Part shown: positions 40,940 to 50,203 of the stretch, in pieces
How positions within the stretch are numbered: the stretch's first letter is position 1
Layout: every line of letters begins with the position of its first letter
Source of the DNA: Verrucomicrobiia bacterium
GTDB taxonomy: Bacteria > Verrucomicrobiota > Verrucomicrobiia > Limisphaerales > JADLHS01
Assembly (NCBI GenBank): GCA_011525685.1
Contig: WYBW01000098.1
Location: 1 to 57,901 of the forward strand
Direction: 5' to 3'
DNA length: 57,901 bases
Made by a program: the position numbers and the translations under genes
The notes under the pieces: model-generated
Seen by the model: only the letters and a program-made list of their open reading frames with translations
Database searches by the model: none
What the model was told of the DNA's origin: nothing

Positions 40940-41569
40940 TCAGAGGTTCACGGACGTCTTCTCCGCCAGCGTTGCGATTTCCTTGCGCGACTGCACGACC
41001 TGGTCCACCAAGCCGTAACTCTTCGCTTCGTCGGCCGACATGAACCGGTCGCGATCTGTATCCCGGGTGAGTTCCTCGGCGGTGCGTCCGGCGTGCTTCG
41101 CCAGGATTTCGTTGAGGCGATCCTTGAGCCGGAGGATTTCCTTGGCCTGAATGCTGATGTCCGTGGCCTGACCCTGCACGCCCCCCCAAGGTTGGTGAAT
41201 CATGATCCGCGCGTTGGGCAGGGCATAGCGTTTGCCCTTCGTGCCCGCGGCCAGCAGAACCGCGCCCATGCTGGCGGCCTGCCCGATGCAATACGTGTTC
41301 ACGTCGCAGGTGAGGAATTGCATGGTGTCGTAAATCGCCAGGCCGGCGGTGACGCTGCCGCCGGGTGAGTTGATGTACAGGTGAATGTCCTTCTTCGCAT
41401 CGGTCATCTGGAGAAAGAGCAGTTGCGCGATGATGATGTTGGACACCGTATCGTCCACGGGCGTGCCGAGGAAAATGATCCGGTCCACCAGCAGGCGCGA
41501 ATAGATGTCCCAACTGCGCTCGCCGCGACCGGTTTGCTCCACCACGATAGGAACCAAAAAATTGTTCAT
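40940..41569 (-). CDS. clpP: ATP-dependent Clp protease proteolytic subunit ClpP
   Basis: The protein has 209 residues from ATG 41569. The catalytic triad is visible: Ser in [11 protein letters not shown], His in [11 protein letters not shown] and Asp in [15 protein letters not shown]-terminal [18 protein letters not shown] and INSPGGSV are standard. It forms the tetradecameric peptidase with ClpX, encoded just downstream. Trigger factor, which often precedes clpP, is absent; the next gene upstream is unrelated. Confidence 0.97.
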   Translation of the reverse strand: MNNFLVPIVVEQTGRGERSWDIYSRLLVDRIIFLGTPVDDTVSNIIIAQLLFLQMTDAKKDIHLYINSPGGSVTAGLAIYDTMQFLTCDVNTYCIGQAASMGAVLLAAGTKGKRYALPNARIMIHQPWGGVQGQATDISIQAKEILRLKDRLNEILAKHAGRTAEELTRDTDRDRFMSADEAKSYGLVDQVVQSRKEIATLAEKTSVNL

Positions 41570-41899
41570 AATGACGTTCTGGCTTAACCCGTGCCGCAAC
41601 CTAGCGAACGGGCGCCATGCCGTCAAGCCGCCCGGAAACTCGAGGGCGATTGCAACTGAGGATCAACAACGATGGCGGCATCCGTCCAACGTGCTGTGGA
41701 GGGCGTGGCTCCTTGCCAACCGGATCAAGCGCGGCCTCCTCTGCGATCATCGGAAGTTCCGGCGCAGTTTGCTTCGTGGGAGATTGTTTCGGCCGGGCAG
41801 GATGTCCGGCGCCAAGGCAGGCAAGGATGCCTGCCGCAAGCGGTCCTCGCTCCACCGGTGCGGCGTGGCCGGAGGTGGGCCACGGCGTCAACCCGCGCC
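41570..41899. other. Intergenic region, 330 bp, upstream of clpP
   Basis: It should hold the clpP promoter. I see no heat-shock inverted repeat (CIRCE), no clear promoter and no gene with plausible codon use. Loose GC-rich inverted stretches near 41810-41840 (GCAAGGATGCCTGC) are not convincing. Confidence 0.4.
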
Positions 41900-43171
41900 T
41901 CAGGGCGTTTGCGGTGGCGGGTCCGGGCTGAGGCCCTTCAGCCAGAAGGCGCCCGGCTGGTTCTGGTAGGAGCGAAACGCCTGTTCGCCGAAGACGGCGC
42001 GGATGGAATTCTCGGTTTCAGCGCGGATGTCCCGCAGAGCACCGTCGCGTTGGTCGCGGGTCAGGGTGGTGTTCCGACGCACGTTCCGGGCCTGTTCTTC
42101 CGCAACCTTTTTCATGTCGTAAACCTTCACGGCCGCCTCTTTGCCCAGCTCGTGCTTTTCGGCCACCCGATGGAGGCCCTGGTAAACATAATCCTGCGAC
42201 CGTTCGTACTCCGCGTAGCGCGCCTCTCCGAGCAAGGTCTTCAATCGTCCGTTCAACTCCTGCGTGGCGGCCTCGCGCCGGGACTGCTCGGCCGCATCGG
42301 TCAGGTTCAGGCCAAACATTCCAAACTCGTCATCGAAGGCCTTCTTGAGTTGGAAGATGTCCCGGAACTCCTGCTCGTTGGGGTCGAAGCTGGCCAGTTG
42401 CATCCGCATGGTCATGGCCGTCTGCGACATCCGCAACTGATAGTCCTCGAACTCCTGCGGCGTGAGCATGGCTGCCAGTTCCGACTCCAGTTCCCTCTGC
42501 GTCTTCTGCATCTGCTTCAGGTCATCGGCGTCCGGCGTGCCGCCGCTGAAACCCTTCAACATCTTTGCCTGGTACTTTTGGTAAAGCTCGAGCACCGCGG
42601 TCTGCTTGCCGTCGGGAAGAAAATCCAGCAGGCTTTCAAAGGGATTGAACGCGGCCAGCAGGTTCGGCTTCTCCTCGGGAGCGACCCCCAGCAACTCGGT
42701 CAGCAGTTCGCGCTTTTCCCTCGCCAGCGCCTGCTCCTGCTCGATGCGTTCCGGGTCCATGAAGCCCGCAAACACGTTGCCAGTCTTCCAGTACTCGAAG
42801 CGATTGGTGGCGGCGCCGCGCAGCGTCCGCTTCCGCGATTCAAACAACTTGTTCACGTCAGCGATGATGATGTCGCGAATGGTTTCCTCCGGACAACCGA
42901 TGGCACGCAGGTTGGCGATGTATTTCTTGTAGTCCTCGGACTCGACCAACCGCCAGTCGAACGCCTGAGCGGATGGAGTGGGGGCGATGGCCGGCATCGC
43001 CGCGCCGGAAGATTCCGATGGGGGCTTTGCCTCGCTTGCCGTCTCCGACGCCTGGACCGCGGGCGACACCGCTTCAGTGCGGACCGGTTTGTTAAGAAGC
43101 CCCCAGGCCAGGACAAGGACGAGGGCGAGATTCAACAACAGGGACAGGACCAGCACCGGTTTGGTGTTCAT
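41900..43171 (-). CDS. Single-pass membrane protein of unknown function, helical
   Basis: The protein has 423 residues. An N-terminal membrane anchor (6-26, VLSLLLNLALVLVLAWGLL) is followed by a Pro/Ala/Ser linker to about residue 70 and then a long helical extracytoplasmic domain. The segment YIANLRAIGCPEETIRDIIIADV opens this domain, and further on are LTPQEFEDYQLRMS and many charged heptad-like stretches. Proteins of this type are frequent in Verrucomicrobiota, but I know no function. A distant likeness to periplasmic chaperones is only in general character. Confidence 0.65.
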   Translation of the reverse strand: MNTKPVLVLSLLLNLALVLVLAWGLLNKPVRTEAVSPAVQASETASEAKPPSESSGAAMPAIAPTPSAQAFDWRLVESEDYKKYIANLRAIGCPEETIRDIIIADVNKLFESRKRTLRGAATNRFEYWKTGNVFAGFMDPERIEQEQALAREKRELLTELLGVAPEEKPNLLAAFNPFESLLDFLPDGKQTAVLELYQKYQAKMLKGFSGGTPDADDLKQMQKTQRELESELAAMLTPQEFEDYQLRMSQTAMTMRMQLASFDPNEQEFRDIFQLKKAFDDEFGMFGLNLTDAAEQSRREAATQELNGRLKTLLGEARYAEYERSQDYVYQGLHRVAEKHELGKEAAVKVYDMKKVAEEQARNVRRNTTLTRDQRDGALRDIRAETENSIRAVFGEQAFRSYQNQPGAFWLKGLSPDPPPQTP

Positions 43172-43261
43172 GATGAGACCGTTTCTACCGCCGCGATGAA
43201 CCCAGGCAAATTACAAAAAGCAGCCGAAGTTGGAGGCCGGCCGCACCGCGAACCGGCCGGG

Positions 43262-44188
43262 TCAGGCGGCAAACGCCGCCTTCATCTTTTCGAGCCATTC
43301 GGGCACGGCCTTCCACGGATCCTCGTTGGCTTCGTATTCGAGCGCCACGTAACCCTGGTAATTTGCGTCCCGCAGCAACTTCACCAACCGCGGCAGGTCG
43401 GAAACCTCCCTCGCCTTCTGGCCGCGACGCTGGAGTTCCACCTTGATCTGAACATTCACGGCGTAGGGCGCGCAGCGGGCGAGATCCGCGTAAGGGTCCT
43501 CGGTGTGGAAATTTCCGGTGTCGAGATTGATGCCAAGCCAGGGGCTTTTGACCGCGCGCACGATCTCGAGCAGGTCTTGCGGTTCAGCCACAATGCCACC
43601 GTGATTTTCCAGCCCCAGAAAAATGCCGTGCCGGCCCGCGTAGTCGCAACATTCCTCAAGCGCGGCGATGCAAAGTCGTTTCGCGGTGGCGACCTCGAGT
43701 CCCTGCGCCGAGCCGGCAAACACCCGGATGTGCGGCGCGCCCAACACCGCACAGTGCTCGATCCAGCGTTTGACGTGCGCGATCTGTTCGTCGCGCTTGG
43801 GGCCTTCAGGGAGCGCAAAGTTGTTGCCCACCGCCGAACCACTGATTGCCACACCGCGTAGGAAGGCGTGGCGCTTGAGTTGAACGAGGTAATCCCGGCC
43901 GAACCCCTCCGGAAAATAATAACTGGTCAACTCGGTGCCCACGCAACCCTGATCGGCGCAGAAGTCCACAAAGTTCTCCAGCGTGATGCGGCGGGCCGGA
44001 TCGGCATGGGTGAAAAACTGGCGGAAGGAATAGGCCGCGAGGCTGAGGTGCAGACGCGGCTGGCCGGCGCGTTGGATCGGTTCGACCGCTCGCGCAACGG
44101 ACGGTGCAAGCCAGCCCGCGCCGGCCAGCGCGAGTCCGCTGCGGAGGGTGTGGTTCAAAAAGCTTCGGCGGGTGACCAAGTTTTTCAT
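43262..44188 (-). CDS. Tat-exported sugar phosphate isomerase/epimerase-like TIM-barrel protein
   Basis: The protein has 308 residues from ATG 44188, giving a twin-arginine signal (TRRSFLNHTLRSGLALAGAGW). The xylose-isomerase-like barrel follows: LHLSLAAYSFRQFF, GCVGTELTSYYFPEGF, VRVFAGSAQ-like, GIFLGLENHGG (metal Glu), LGINLDTGNFHTEDPY (metal Asp/His) and YVALEYEANEDPW (final Glu). Exported members of this family are abundant in Verrucomicrobiota and Planctomycetes and act on sugars or inositols; the substrate is not evident. The gene is monocistronic. Confidence 0.85.
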   Translation of the reverse strand: MKNLVTRRSFLNHTLRSGLALAGAGWLAPSVARAVEPIQRAGQPRLHLSLAAYSFRQFFTHADPARRITLENFVDFCADQGCVGTELTSYYFPEGFGRDYLVQLKRHAFLRGVAISGSAVGNNFALPEGPKRDEQIAHVKRWIEHCAVLGAPHIRVFAGSAQGLEVATAKRLCIAALEECCDYAGRHGIFLGLENHGGIVAEPQDLLEIVRAVKSPWLGINLDTGNFHTEDPYADLARCAPYAVNVQIKVELQRRGQKAREVSDLPRLVKLLRDANYQGYVALEYEANEDPWKAVPEWLEKMKAAFAA

Positions 44189-44382
44189 GACAGGTGGATG
44201 AACTAACCGAACTTCCGCCTTTAGGAAACTGAAATTCACCGGTCATGCGGCGCGTCCCACCGCCGGAAAAGCCAGGCGGTGTTCAGCAGTGGGGTCTCCC
44301 TGCATGTGGCCGGGTGGCCGGTCAGCCGCCTTTCCAACGGATCGGATGACTTGCAAGATACTGAGATGCCTCCAGTAATGCC

Positions 44383-47300
44383 TCACAACCACTGCCGGAT
44401 CTTCTCCTGGTATTTGTTGTAGAAGAACCCGAGCACCAGCAGCACGATGCCCAGTGCCATGAAACTGAGCACACGATAAATCGTCTCCAGCTTCCACACG
44501 TCGAACACAACCACGCGCGCGAGGGCCGTCGCCAGCACCGCCAGGCCCGACCAACGATACATTCGCTCGCGCAAGCCGATGCCAAATCCGAACATCACCA
44601 GCGCCAGGGCCGACCAGGTGGCCGTGAGATAATCCTTGTCCGCGATCTCCAGCACCCAGCACGTGACGAAGCGCCACACACTCAAACAGCCGATGACGAT
44701 GGCCGCTTGATGAATGATTTCTGCCAGCGAATAGCGCCCGGCATGGCGGCGGGCGATGTGTTGCTGGCCAAGGAACGCCAGCAGCGCGATCAAGTTGGGC
44801 ACATACACCAGCCAAGGTCTTTGCGCGGGCAGCCACACCAAGGCCAGTCCGCAAACCGTGAACGCCGCGCCAAAGGCCAATGCTTCACGGCTTGCCCGCC
44901 TTCCGGCAAAAAGAAAGACCGCCACACCAATCAGCACGAATACCCAGATTTGTTCCCGGTCGGGGATGTATTCGCCCACCCACCAGACCGCCATCAGCAG
45001 CGCGGCCCAGCGATAGATCATCGCCAGTTGGAGCAACGGATCCCGCACCTGCGGTTGGCTGTCCGGCCGGCGCGCGAACCAGAGCCACGCGGCGAACGAA
45101 AGCGCACCCAGGGCCGCGATCGGTGCGAGCGCAAAGTGCCAGCCCGGCTTCCCCTGCGCCAGTTGCCACGCGAATTGCCCGGCACTGATCAGCAGGAAAA
45201 TCTGCCCGCAAACCGCCAGCGGCCAGTTGCGAGTGAACACACCGTAACCGGTCACGGCCAGCGCCAGCAGACTGGTCAGCGCCAGCCACGCCGGCGCGGA
45301 GGCGCGGGGTTCGAGCCAGACATAAACCACCGCGATCAGCGCCAGCGCGTAGGCGGTTTGAAACCACCGGCCCAGCGACGCTTCACACACCACGATCTTC
45401 TGGCGTTGCCACCAGTGACTCAATCCGAGTGTGACGGAGATCAGCAGCAACGGATTCCACCACGGGGGCGCAACGGAGCCGTCCATGAAGTTCCATAACC
45501 AGGCACCTTGCCCAAGGATCAACAACGCCTGCCCGAGCAATGGAAATTCGCGAACGCGCAAAACGTAAACAGTCGCGGTCAGTGCGCCCGCCTCGATGGC
45601 CAGCACGAGCGGGAAATTGTCTGCGGTGGTGTTGTACCAGGTCACTGCGACCCACATCGCCAGAGCCAGCGCCGTGAAGTAGGCCGGGCCCGGTCGCAGC
45701 CGGCGCGACTCGTCAACGGGCGATTTCCGATCCATCCAGACTGCCTTGGCGGCCATCACCAAACCCAAGGTTACGCCGGCGAACAAACCGAGCCGGTCAA
45801 ATTGCTCCAAACCGGCGATGCCCCACATGACTGCCAACCCCGCGGCCACCCCCGCGCCGCCGCGCAGGGCGGACGACTGGCGTTGCCATCCGACGCAAAG
45901 CAGCGCCGCACCATTTGCCGCCAGCGTGAACGCCAGTTGCAACGCCGTAACCTTGGGCACGTCGAACGCCCACCCCGCCTGCGCCACCAGCAGGTAACTC
46001 ATGCCCAGCAACGGAATCTCCGGCACCCGCAGCACGTAAACCGAAAGCGTCAGCGCCAGGGTGACGAGCGCCAGCACCAGCCCGAAGTTCTGGTGCGCCG
46101 TGTTCTGCCAGACGGTGAAACACCAAATGACAAGGGCGAGGGCGGTGAAGTATGTCGGCACCGGTCGCAATTCCCGCTTGTCCGCCCAAGCCATCCGCCA
46201 GTGCGACCAGGCCGCGTTCAACACCATCAGCGCGCCGAGGGTCGCCCCCAGCCAGAGCCCGCGCGGATCGTTGCGCTCCACTCCGTCAATCCCCCAGCCC
46301 ACCGCCATCGCGCCGGAGACGTAAGCGCCCGTTTGCAGGAAAATGTTTTTCCGCAGCGTGCCCAGAATGAACAGGATCACGCTCTCGGCGGCGAGCAGCA
46401 GGGCCAGTTGCAGGCCACTGAACTTGGCGACCAGGCCAACGGTGACGAGCAGCAGTCCCTGGGTGAGATAACTGTTCTTGGTGATTGGTTCGTCTGCCAG
46501 GAACCGGCGCGATAATTCCGCCAGCACCAGCAGCGCGCCGCCGTAGCCGAGCGAGAACATCCAGAACCGTGAGCTGTCCGTTTGCAGCATCGTCAGCACA
46601 TACAGGGTGAACAGCGCGCCGTTGTTGAAAGTGAGAAAGGCCGCGCGCCGCTCGCCCGCGAGGTTGTCGTGTTTGGACAGGAATCCCGCCACGGTGAAGA
46701 CGAGCCAGTAGCTGCCGAGGAAGGAAGCCGCCGTGCCCAGTCCAGGGCCGCTCCAGCCTTCCCCGCCGTGGAAGAATCGCCAGTAGGCGTACGCGGCGTA
46801 CGTGGCCACCAGGCTGGCCCACGAAAGCCCGGCCCAGCGATTGCGCAACAGGAAGAACAGCGCCGCCACCGTCAGCACCAGATTCGAGTAAAGCGTGAAC
46901 GTGCCGACGCGCGTGATCACCGACGTATAGTACGCCAGTCCGACGGCAAAAAGCGCGAGCACCTCGGACTTCTTCCGATCCGCGATCCACGCGATGAAAC
47001 CCGCCCAGCCCAGCAACAGCACGCCGTCGAGCAGCGGACTCCCAATGACCCTGAGATTCTCAAAATGATGCGCGGCGTAGGTGGTGAAGTAAACCGCCGC
47101 CAGGCCACCCGCAAAGAGCACTTGCGCGTAGTTGCGCAGCGATTCCTTCACGCTCCGCCGCTGCCACCAGGCGCCCGCGCCCAGCAACACCCCGCTGGCC
47201 AGATAAAGCAGGATCACCTTCCCGAGCGGCCCGAATCGGACGATGAAATTCTGATAGGCGTAATTGCCGAAAAACACCAGGCCGGTCAGCAGCATCACGA

Positions 47301-47799
47301 TGCCGATGCGCACCAGCCAGTAAGTGCCCACCCGCATCTCGAGCGAAGCGCGCGGCCCGGCCACCGCCAGCGCAGGCGAATCCACCGGTGTGGGAGTCCT
47401 GACAGGCGACGCTGGCGGAAGCTCTGCCCCGCGCTCCGGTTCCGCTTGCTTGGAAACCTGTTCCTGTTTCAGATAGGCCGGCAAGAATTCGGCAGATGCA
47501 GCAGGCGGTGTGGTTGTCGCAGTCGGTGGAGAAACCAATTCCGCGGCGGGAGCGGCTGCCGGCTTTGGGGGTATGACCACCGGAATGACCGGCGGCACTG
47601 GAATCGGGGGTGGTACCGCTTGCCGGGTTTCGGCTGGTGACAGTGAAGGTCTCGGCGGAACGGGTGCCGGCGTCGGCATCGCCGGGCGATTTTGCACGCG
47701 GGACTCCAGTTGCGCCAGTTCGTCCGCCAGTTGGTGCAACTCCTTTTCGAGCCGCGCCTGCCGCTGTTTGAGCTGATCCAGTTCCGCACGCTCGTCCAT
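44383..47799 (-). CDS. DUF2339 polytopic membrane protein
   Basis: The protein has 1,138 residues. An N-terminal coiled coil (5-37, QLKQRQARLEKELHQLADEL) and a Pro/Ala-rich linker (38-150) precede about 28 closely spaced membrane helices running to the C-terminus, with few polar loops. This arrangement is typical of DUF2339, whose function is unknown; a link to envelope polymer or glycolipid handling has been proposed only loosely. GAGG in front of ATG 47799 supports the start. The C-terminal segment (LSFMALGIVLLVLGFFYNKYQ) is the family's usual ending. Confidence 0.88.
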   Translation of the reverse strand: MDERAELDQLKQRQARLEKELHQLADELAQLESRVQNRPAMPTPAPVPPRPSLSPAETRQAVPPPIPVPPVIPVVIPPKPAAAPAAELVSPPTATTTPPAASAEFLPAYLKQEQVSKQAEPERGAELPPASPVRTPTPVDSPALAVAGPRASLEMRVGTYWLVRIGIVMLLTGLVFFGNYAYQNFIVRFGPLGKVILLYLASGVLLGAGAWWQRRSVKESLRNYAQVLFAGGLAAVYFTTYAAHHFENLRVIGSPLLDGVLLLGWAGFIAWIADRKKSEVLALFAVGLAYYTSVITRVGTFTLYSNLVLTVAALFFLLRNRWAGLSWASLVATYAAYAYWRFFHGGEGWSGPGLGTAASFLGSYWLVFTVAGFLSKHDNLAGERRAAFLTFNNGALFTLYVLTMLQTDSSRFWMFSLGYGGALLVLAELSRRFLADEPITKNSYLTQGLLLVTVGLVAKFSGLQLALLLAAESVILFILGTLRKNIFLQTGAYVSGAMAVGWGIDGVERNDPRGLWLGATLGALMVLNAAWSHWRMAWADKRELRPVPTYFTALALVIWCFTVWQNTAHQNFGLVLALVTLALTLSVYVLRVPEIPLLGMSYLLVAQAGWAFDVPKVTALQLAFTLAANGAALLCVGWQRQSSALRGGAGVAAGLAVMWGIAGLEQFDRLGLFAGVTLGLVMAAKAVWMDRKSPVDESRRLRPGPAYFTALALAMWVAVTWYNTTADNFPLVLAIEAGALTATVYVLRVREFPLLGQALLILGQGAWLWNFMDGSVAPPWWNPLLLISVTLGLSHWWQRQKIVVCEASLGRWFQTAYALALIAVVYVWLEPRASAPAWLALTSLLALAVTGYGVFTRNWPLAVCGQIFLLISAGQFAWQLAQGKPGWHFALAPIAALGALSFAAWLWFARRPDSQPQVRDPLLQLAMIYRWAALLMAVWWVGEYIPDREQIWVFVLIGVAVFLFAGRRASREALAFGAAFTVCGLALVWLPAQRPWLVYVPNLIALLAFLGQQHIARRHAGRYSLAEIIHQAAIVIGCLSVWRFVTCWVLEIADKDYLTATWSALALVMFGFGIGLRERMYRWSGLAVLATALARVVVFDVWKLETIYRVLSFMALGIVLLVLGFFYNKYQEKIRQWL

Positions 47800-47827
47800 G
47801 GCTTATCCTCGACTCATGCTCCCGCGC

Positions 47828-48019
47828 TCAACGGAGCGCAAGACTGTGATCAGACAGGGGAAATCCATAACCCCAATCCGCCTGGGCCGCGCCTCGCGCG
47901 CAATCACGACCGAAAAAACCCACCATCCAACATTCGGCGCAGGCTAGGGTGACGAGTAACAGCAGACCAGCCCAAAACCGCTTTCGGGCGAACTGGCGAA
48001 ACTTGCGGTTCATTTTCAT
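47828..48019 (-). CDS. Small membrane or signal-peptide-bearing hypothetical protein
   Basis: A 63-residue frame with a basic start (MKMNRKFRQFARKR) and a hydrophobic helix (FWAGLLLLVTLACAECWMVGFF), then a short polar tail. The Cys residues in ACAEC might suggest a lipoprotein, but the spacing is poor. TAGAGT-CGCCGC-ATG at the start is identical to the small gene at 26069, supporting leaderless transcription, though the -35 here is weak. Unknown function; it lies just upstream of the DUF2339 gene. Confidence 0.45.
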   Translation of the reverse strand: MKMNRKFRQFARKRFWAGLLLLVTLACAECWMVGFFGRDCARGAAQADWGYGFPLSDHSLALR

Positions 48020-48159
48020 GCGGCGACTCTAGCTTCATCCCTGGCAGGAGCGTTAATTGATAAACCGGCGTCCGGCATCGGATTAAGCGATGGAGGTCGC
48101 CCGACAACCAGGCTATATGGCCGCGCATAGATTTTTCGACATCGGTCGGGACAGTTCTG

Positions 48160-48215
48160 CGTTGAAGCGGCATAAATGCCGCGTCCCGGGGCGCGGGCTT
48201 CAGCCCGCTTCAACG
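48160..48215. repeat. Paired-hairpin element with inverted ends
   Basis: A 56 bp element: CGTTGAAGCGGCAT-AA-ATGCCGC, a short spacer, then GCGGGCT-TC-AGCCCGCTTCAACG. The outer CGTTGAAGCGG and its inverse form the ends, and each end contains its own hairpin. Same design as family A, different sequence. Confidence 0.6.
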
Positions 48216-48399
48216 TGAGAACTCGAATCGTGTCGAAGAACTTCTGCGCGCCGAAATAGGACTCGAGGCCTGCCGGTCGCATTGGATCGAACGAATCTTC
48301 GCTCTGGCGTGGTCGCCGCGGACAGGGCGGATTGACTTTGGTCCTCCCGAACTTTCGCGCGACGCCGAAGTGCCGATCTCTCAGGGTTGCATGGCGGTA

Positions 48400-48526
48400 G
48401 CGCAGCCTTCCATTCTGCCGTATCGCCGAATTCCATTCGGCAAACCGGCCATTCCCGCGGAAACTCCGGTCCCAGCGAAGGTCTGCGGATGGGAAATCCG
48501 CGGCCCAGCCGGATGGAATCCTGCGC
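48400..48526. repeat. Nested hairpin element upstream of nusB
   Basis: About 127 bp. Outer ends GCGCAG(CC)TTCCATTC and its inverse GATGGAATCCTGCGC enclose two hairpins: GCCGAAT-TCC-ATTCGGC (48425-48441) and GCGGAT-GGGAA-ATCCGC (48485-48501). The loops again carry TTCC and GGAA as in family A. The remaining part of the 47800-48615 gap shows no other feature besides the small gene and the element at 48160. Confidence 0.5.
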
Positions 48527-48615
48527 TGCAAGCGCGCACATCGGGTAAGACTGAAGCATCACCCGAAGTTTTTCATTTCGCATCACGGACGCCTGCGGCA
48601 TCGTGTTCCTTGGTC

Positions 48616-49116
48616 ATGGGCAAGCGACGTGAAGCGCGCGAACGCGCGGTGCAGTTTCTGTTTCAGCACGATCTGAATCCGCCGGCGGATTTGGACCGGG
48701 CGCTGGAGGAATTCTGGGAGTCGCAACGCGCCGCGGCGATCGCCGGCGACCAGGGCCCGGCCACCTGGGGGCAACCGGTCGAGTTGCCGCCCCCCTCCGC
48801 GGGTGAGGCCGAGATGCGGCTCTTCGCCGAGCCACTGATCCGCGGCACGCTGGAACATCGCGACGAACTGGACGAACACATCCGCAAACACGTGAAGAAC
48901 TGGGAACTCCACCGCATCGCCGCCGTGGACCGGAACATCCTGCGCCTGGCGATCTATGAGATGCTGCACCGCGAGGACATCCCGCCCGTGGTCAGCATCA
49001 ACGAGGCGGTGGACATCGCCAAGAAATTCTCCACCCAGGACAGCGGCAAGTTCGTGAATGGCATTCTCGACAAGGTGAAGAGCGAGTTGATGCGGCCAGC
49101 GCGCATTGTGAAATGA
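48616..49116 (+). CDS. nusB: Transcription antitermination factor NusB
   Basis: The protein has 166 residues from ATG 48616; the open frame reaches further up into the hairpin element but is not coding there. It has RREARERAVQFLFQHDLN at the N-terminus, LIRGTLEHRDELDEHIRKHVKNW and, near the end, AIYEMLHREDIPPVVSINEAVDIAKKFS with GKFVNGILDKV, all NusB hallmarks. An insertion rich in Pro and Gly (about 40-65) is unusual. NusB with NusE binds boxA in rRNA antitermination. Its stop overlaps the PHP gene start by ATGA. Confidence 0.96.
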   Translation: MGKRREARERAVQFLFQHDLNPPADLDRALEEFWESQRAAAIAGDQGPATWGQPVELPPPSAGEAEMRLFAEPLIRGTLEHRDELDEHIRKHVKNWELHRIAAVDRNILRLAIYEMLHREDIPPVVSINEAVDIAKKFSTQDSGKFVNGILDKVKSELMRPARIVK

Positions 49117-50000
49117 ATCTCCCTCTGACGCCAGGCGCACCCCGCATCGGAACCATGTTTGCCGACCTCCATCTGCACACGCAGTTCTCCGATGGCACTT
49201 ACACGCCGGAGGAGGTGGCAACCTTGGGCCAGAAGTTCGGGTTTGCGGCACTGGCGCTCACGGACCACGACACGGTGGAGGGTTGCGCGCGCATGGCCGC
49301 CGCCTGCGCCGCGGCGGGAATCGAGTTCATCACGGGCACCGAGCTGACCGCCGAGCACGATGGCAACGAATTGCACCTGCTGGGATACTTCGTGGACCCG
49401 CTGAATCCGAGGCTCCTGGTCGAGATCGGCCAATTCCAGACCGTGCGGCAGGACCGCGTTCGCGAAATGGTGTCCCGCCTCAACCGGTTGAATGTTCCGC
49501 TGCAAGCCGACGCGGTCTTCGCCCTGGCCAACTGCCGTTCGCCGGGCCGTCCCCACGTGGCGCGTGCGCTCGTCAACGCCGGCTTGTGCCGCTCGCTGGA
49601 TGAGGCCTTCGAAAAGTATCTCAAGAAAAGCCGGCCCGCGTGGGTGCCGAAGAAAAAGATGTCAGCCCGCGAGGGCATCGCCCTGATTCATCACGCCGGC
49701 GGCCTGGCCGTCCTGGCCCATCCCGGATTGAACCGCACGGACGAGGTCATCCCCCACCTCGTGGACGCCGGCCTCGACGGCATCGAGTGTTTTCACACCA
49801 AACATTCCCCGGCAGCCGTGCAGCATTACCTCAGACTGGCGGAGCGCTACCGCCTGCTCGTGACCGGCGGATCGGATTGCCACGGTCTGAGCAAGGGGAA
49901 ACCGCTGATCGGCACCGTCCGGCTCGATTATCGGCACGTCGAAAAGTTGAAACAGCGTCTCGCCGGGCGCAAACCCACGATACCGAGTGAGTCTCCATAA
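49113..50000 (+). CDS. PHP-domain phosphoesterase, RNase AM / nucleoside 3',5'-bisphosphate phosphatase-like
   Basis: The protein has 295 residues. The trinuclear metal-site motifs of the YciV/TrpH group are all present: DLHLHTQFSDGTYTPEEV, LALTDHDTVEG, GTELTAEHDGNELHLLGY, VLAHPG and TGGSDCHG. Known members remove 3' phosphate from pAp-type compounds and trim the 5' ends of rRNA. Translational coupling to nusB through ATGA fits an rRNA-processing role. M15 (MFADLHLH) is an alternative start, but the coupling favours 49113. Confidence 0.9.
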   Translation: MNLPLTPGAPRIGTMFADLHLHTQFSDGTYTPEEVATLGQKFGFAALALTDHDTVEGCARMAAACAAAGIEFITGTELTAEHDGNELHLLGYFVDPLNPRLLVEIGQFQTVRQDRVREMVSRLNRLNVPLQADAVFALANCRSPGRPHVARALVNAGLCRSLDEAFEKYLKKSRPAWVPKKKMSAREGIALIHHAGGLAVLAHPGLNRTDEVIPHLVDAGLDGIECFHTKHSPAAVQHYLRLAERYRLLVTGGSDCHGLSKGKPLIGTVRLDYRHVEKLKQRLAGRKPTIPSESP

Positions 50001-50203
50001 CCCCATGAAACCACTCCGGGACGAGCCGGTTCCAGCCGTGCGATTCACGGCGTGCTCACGCCTGCGGTCTTCTGCGCCGCAACGGGGGGGCTTGCAGAAG
50101 CCAGGCGAATGGCTCGCGCCGCACAACCGACCGCAACTTGCGGCGCCCTCGTCTGTTTGTCGGAAAAGCTGAGGCCTGCTCCCTCCGGTTCGCTTCACTT
50201 CCC

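Noticed and set aside
41672..43861. 729-codon plus-strand frame opposite two minus-strand genes
   Set aside because: It spans the intergenic space and two genes with clear protein features on the other strand; composition is that of a shadow frame.
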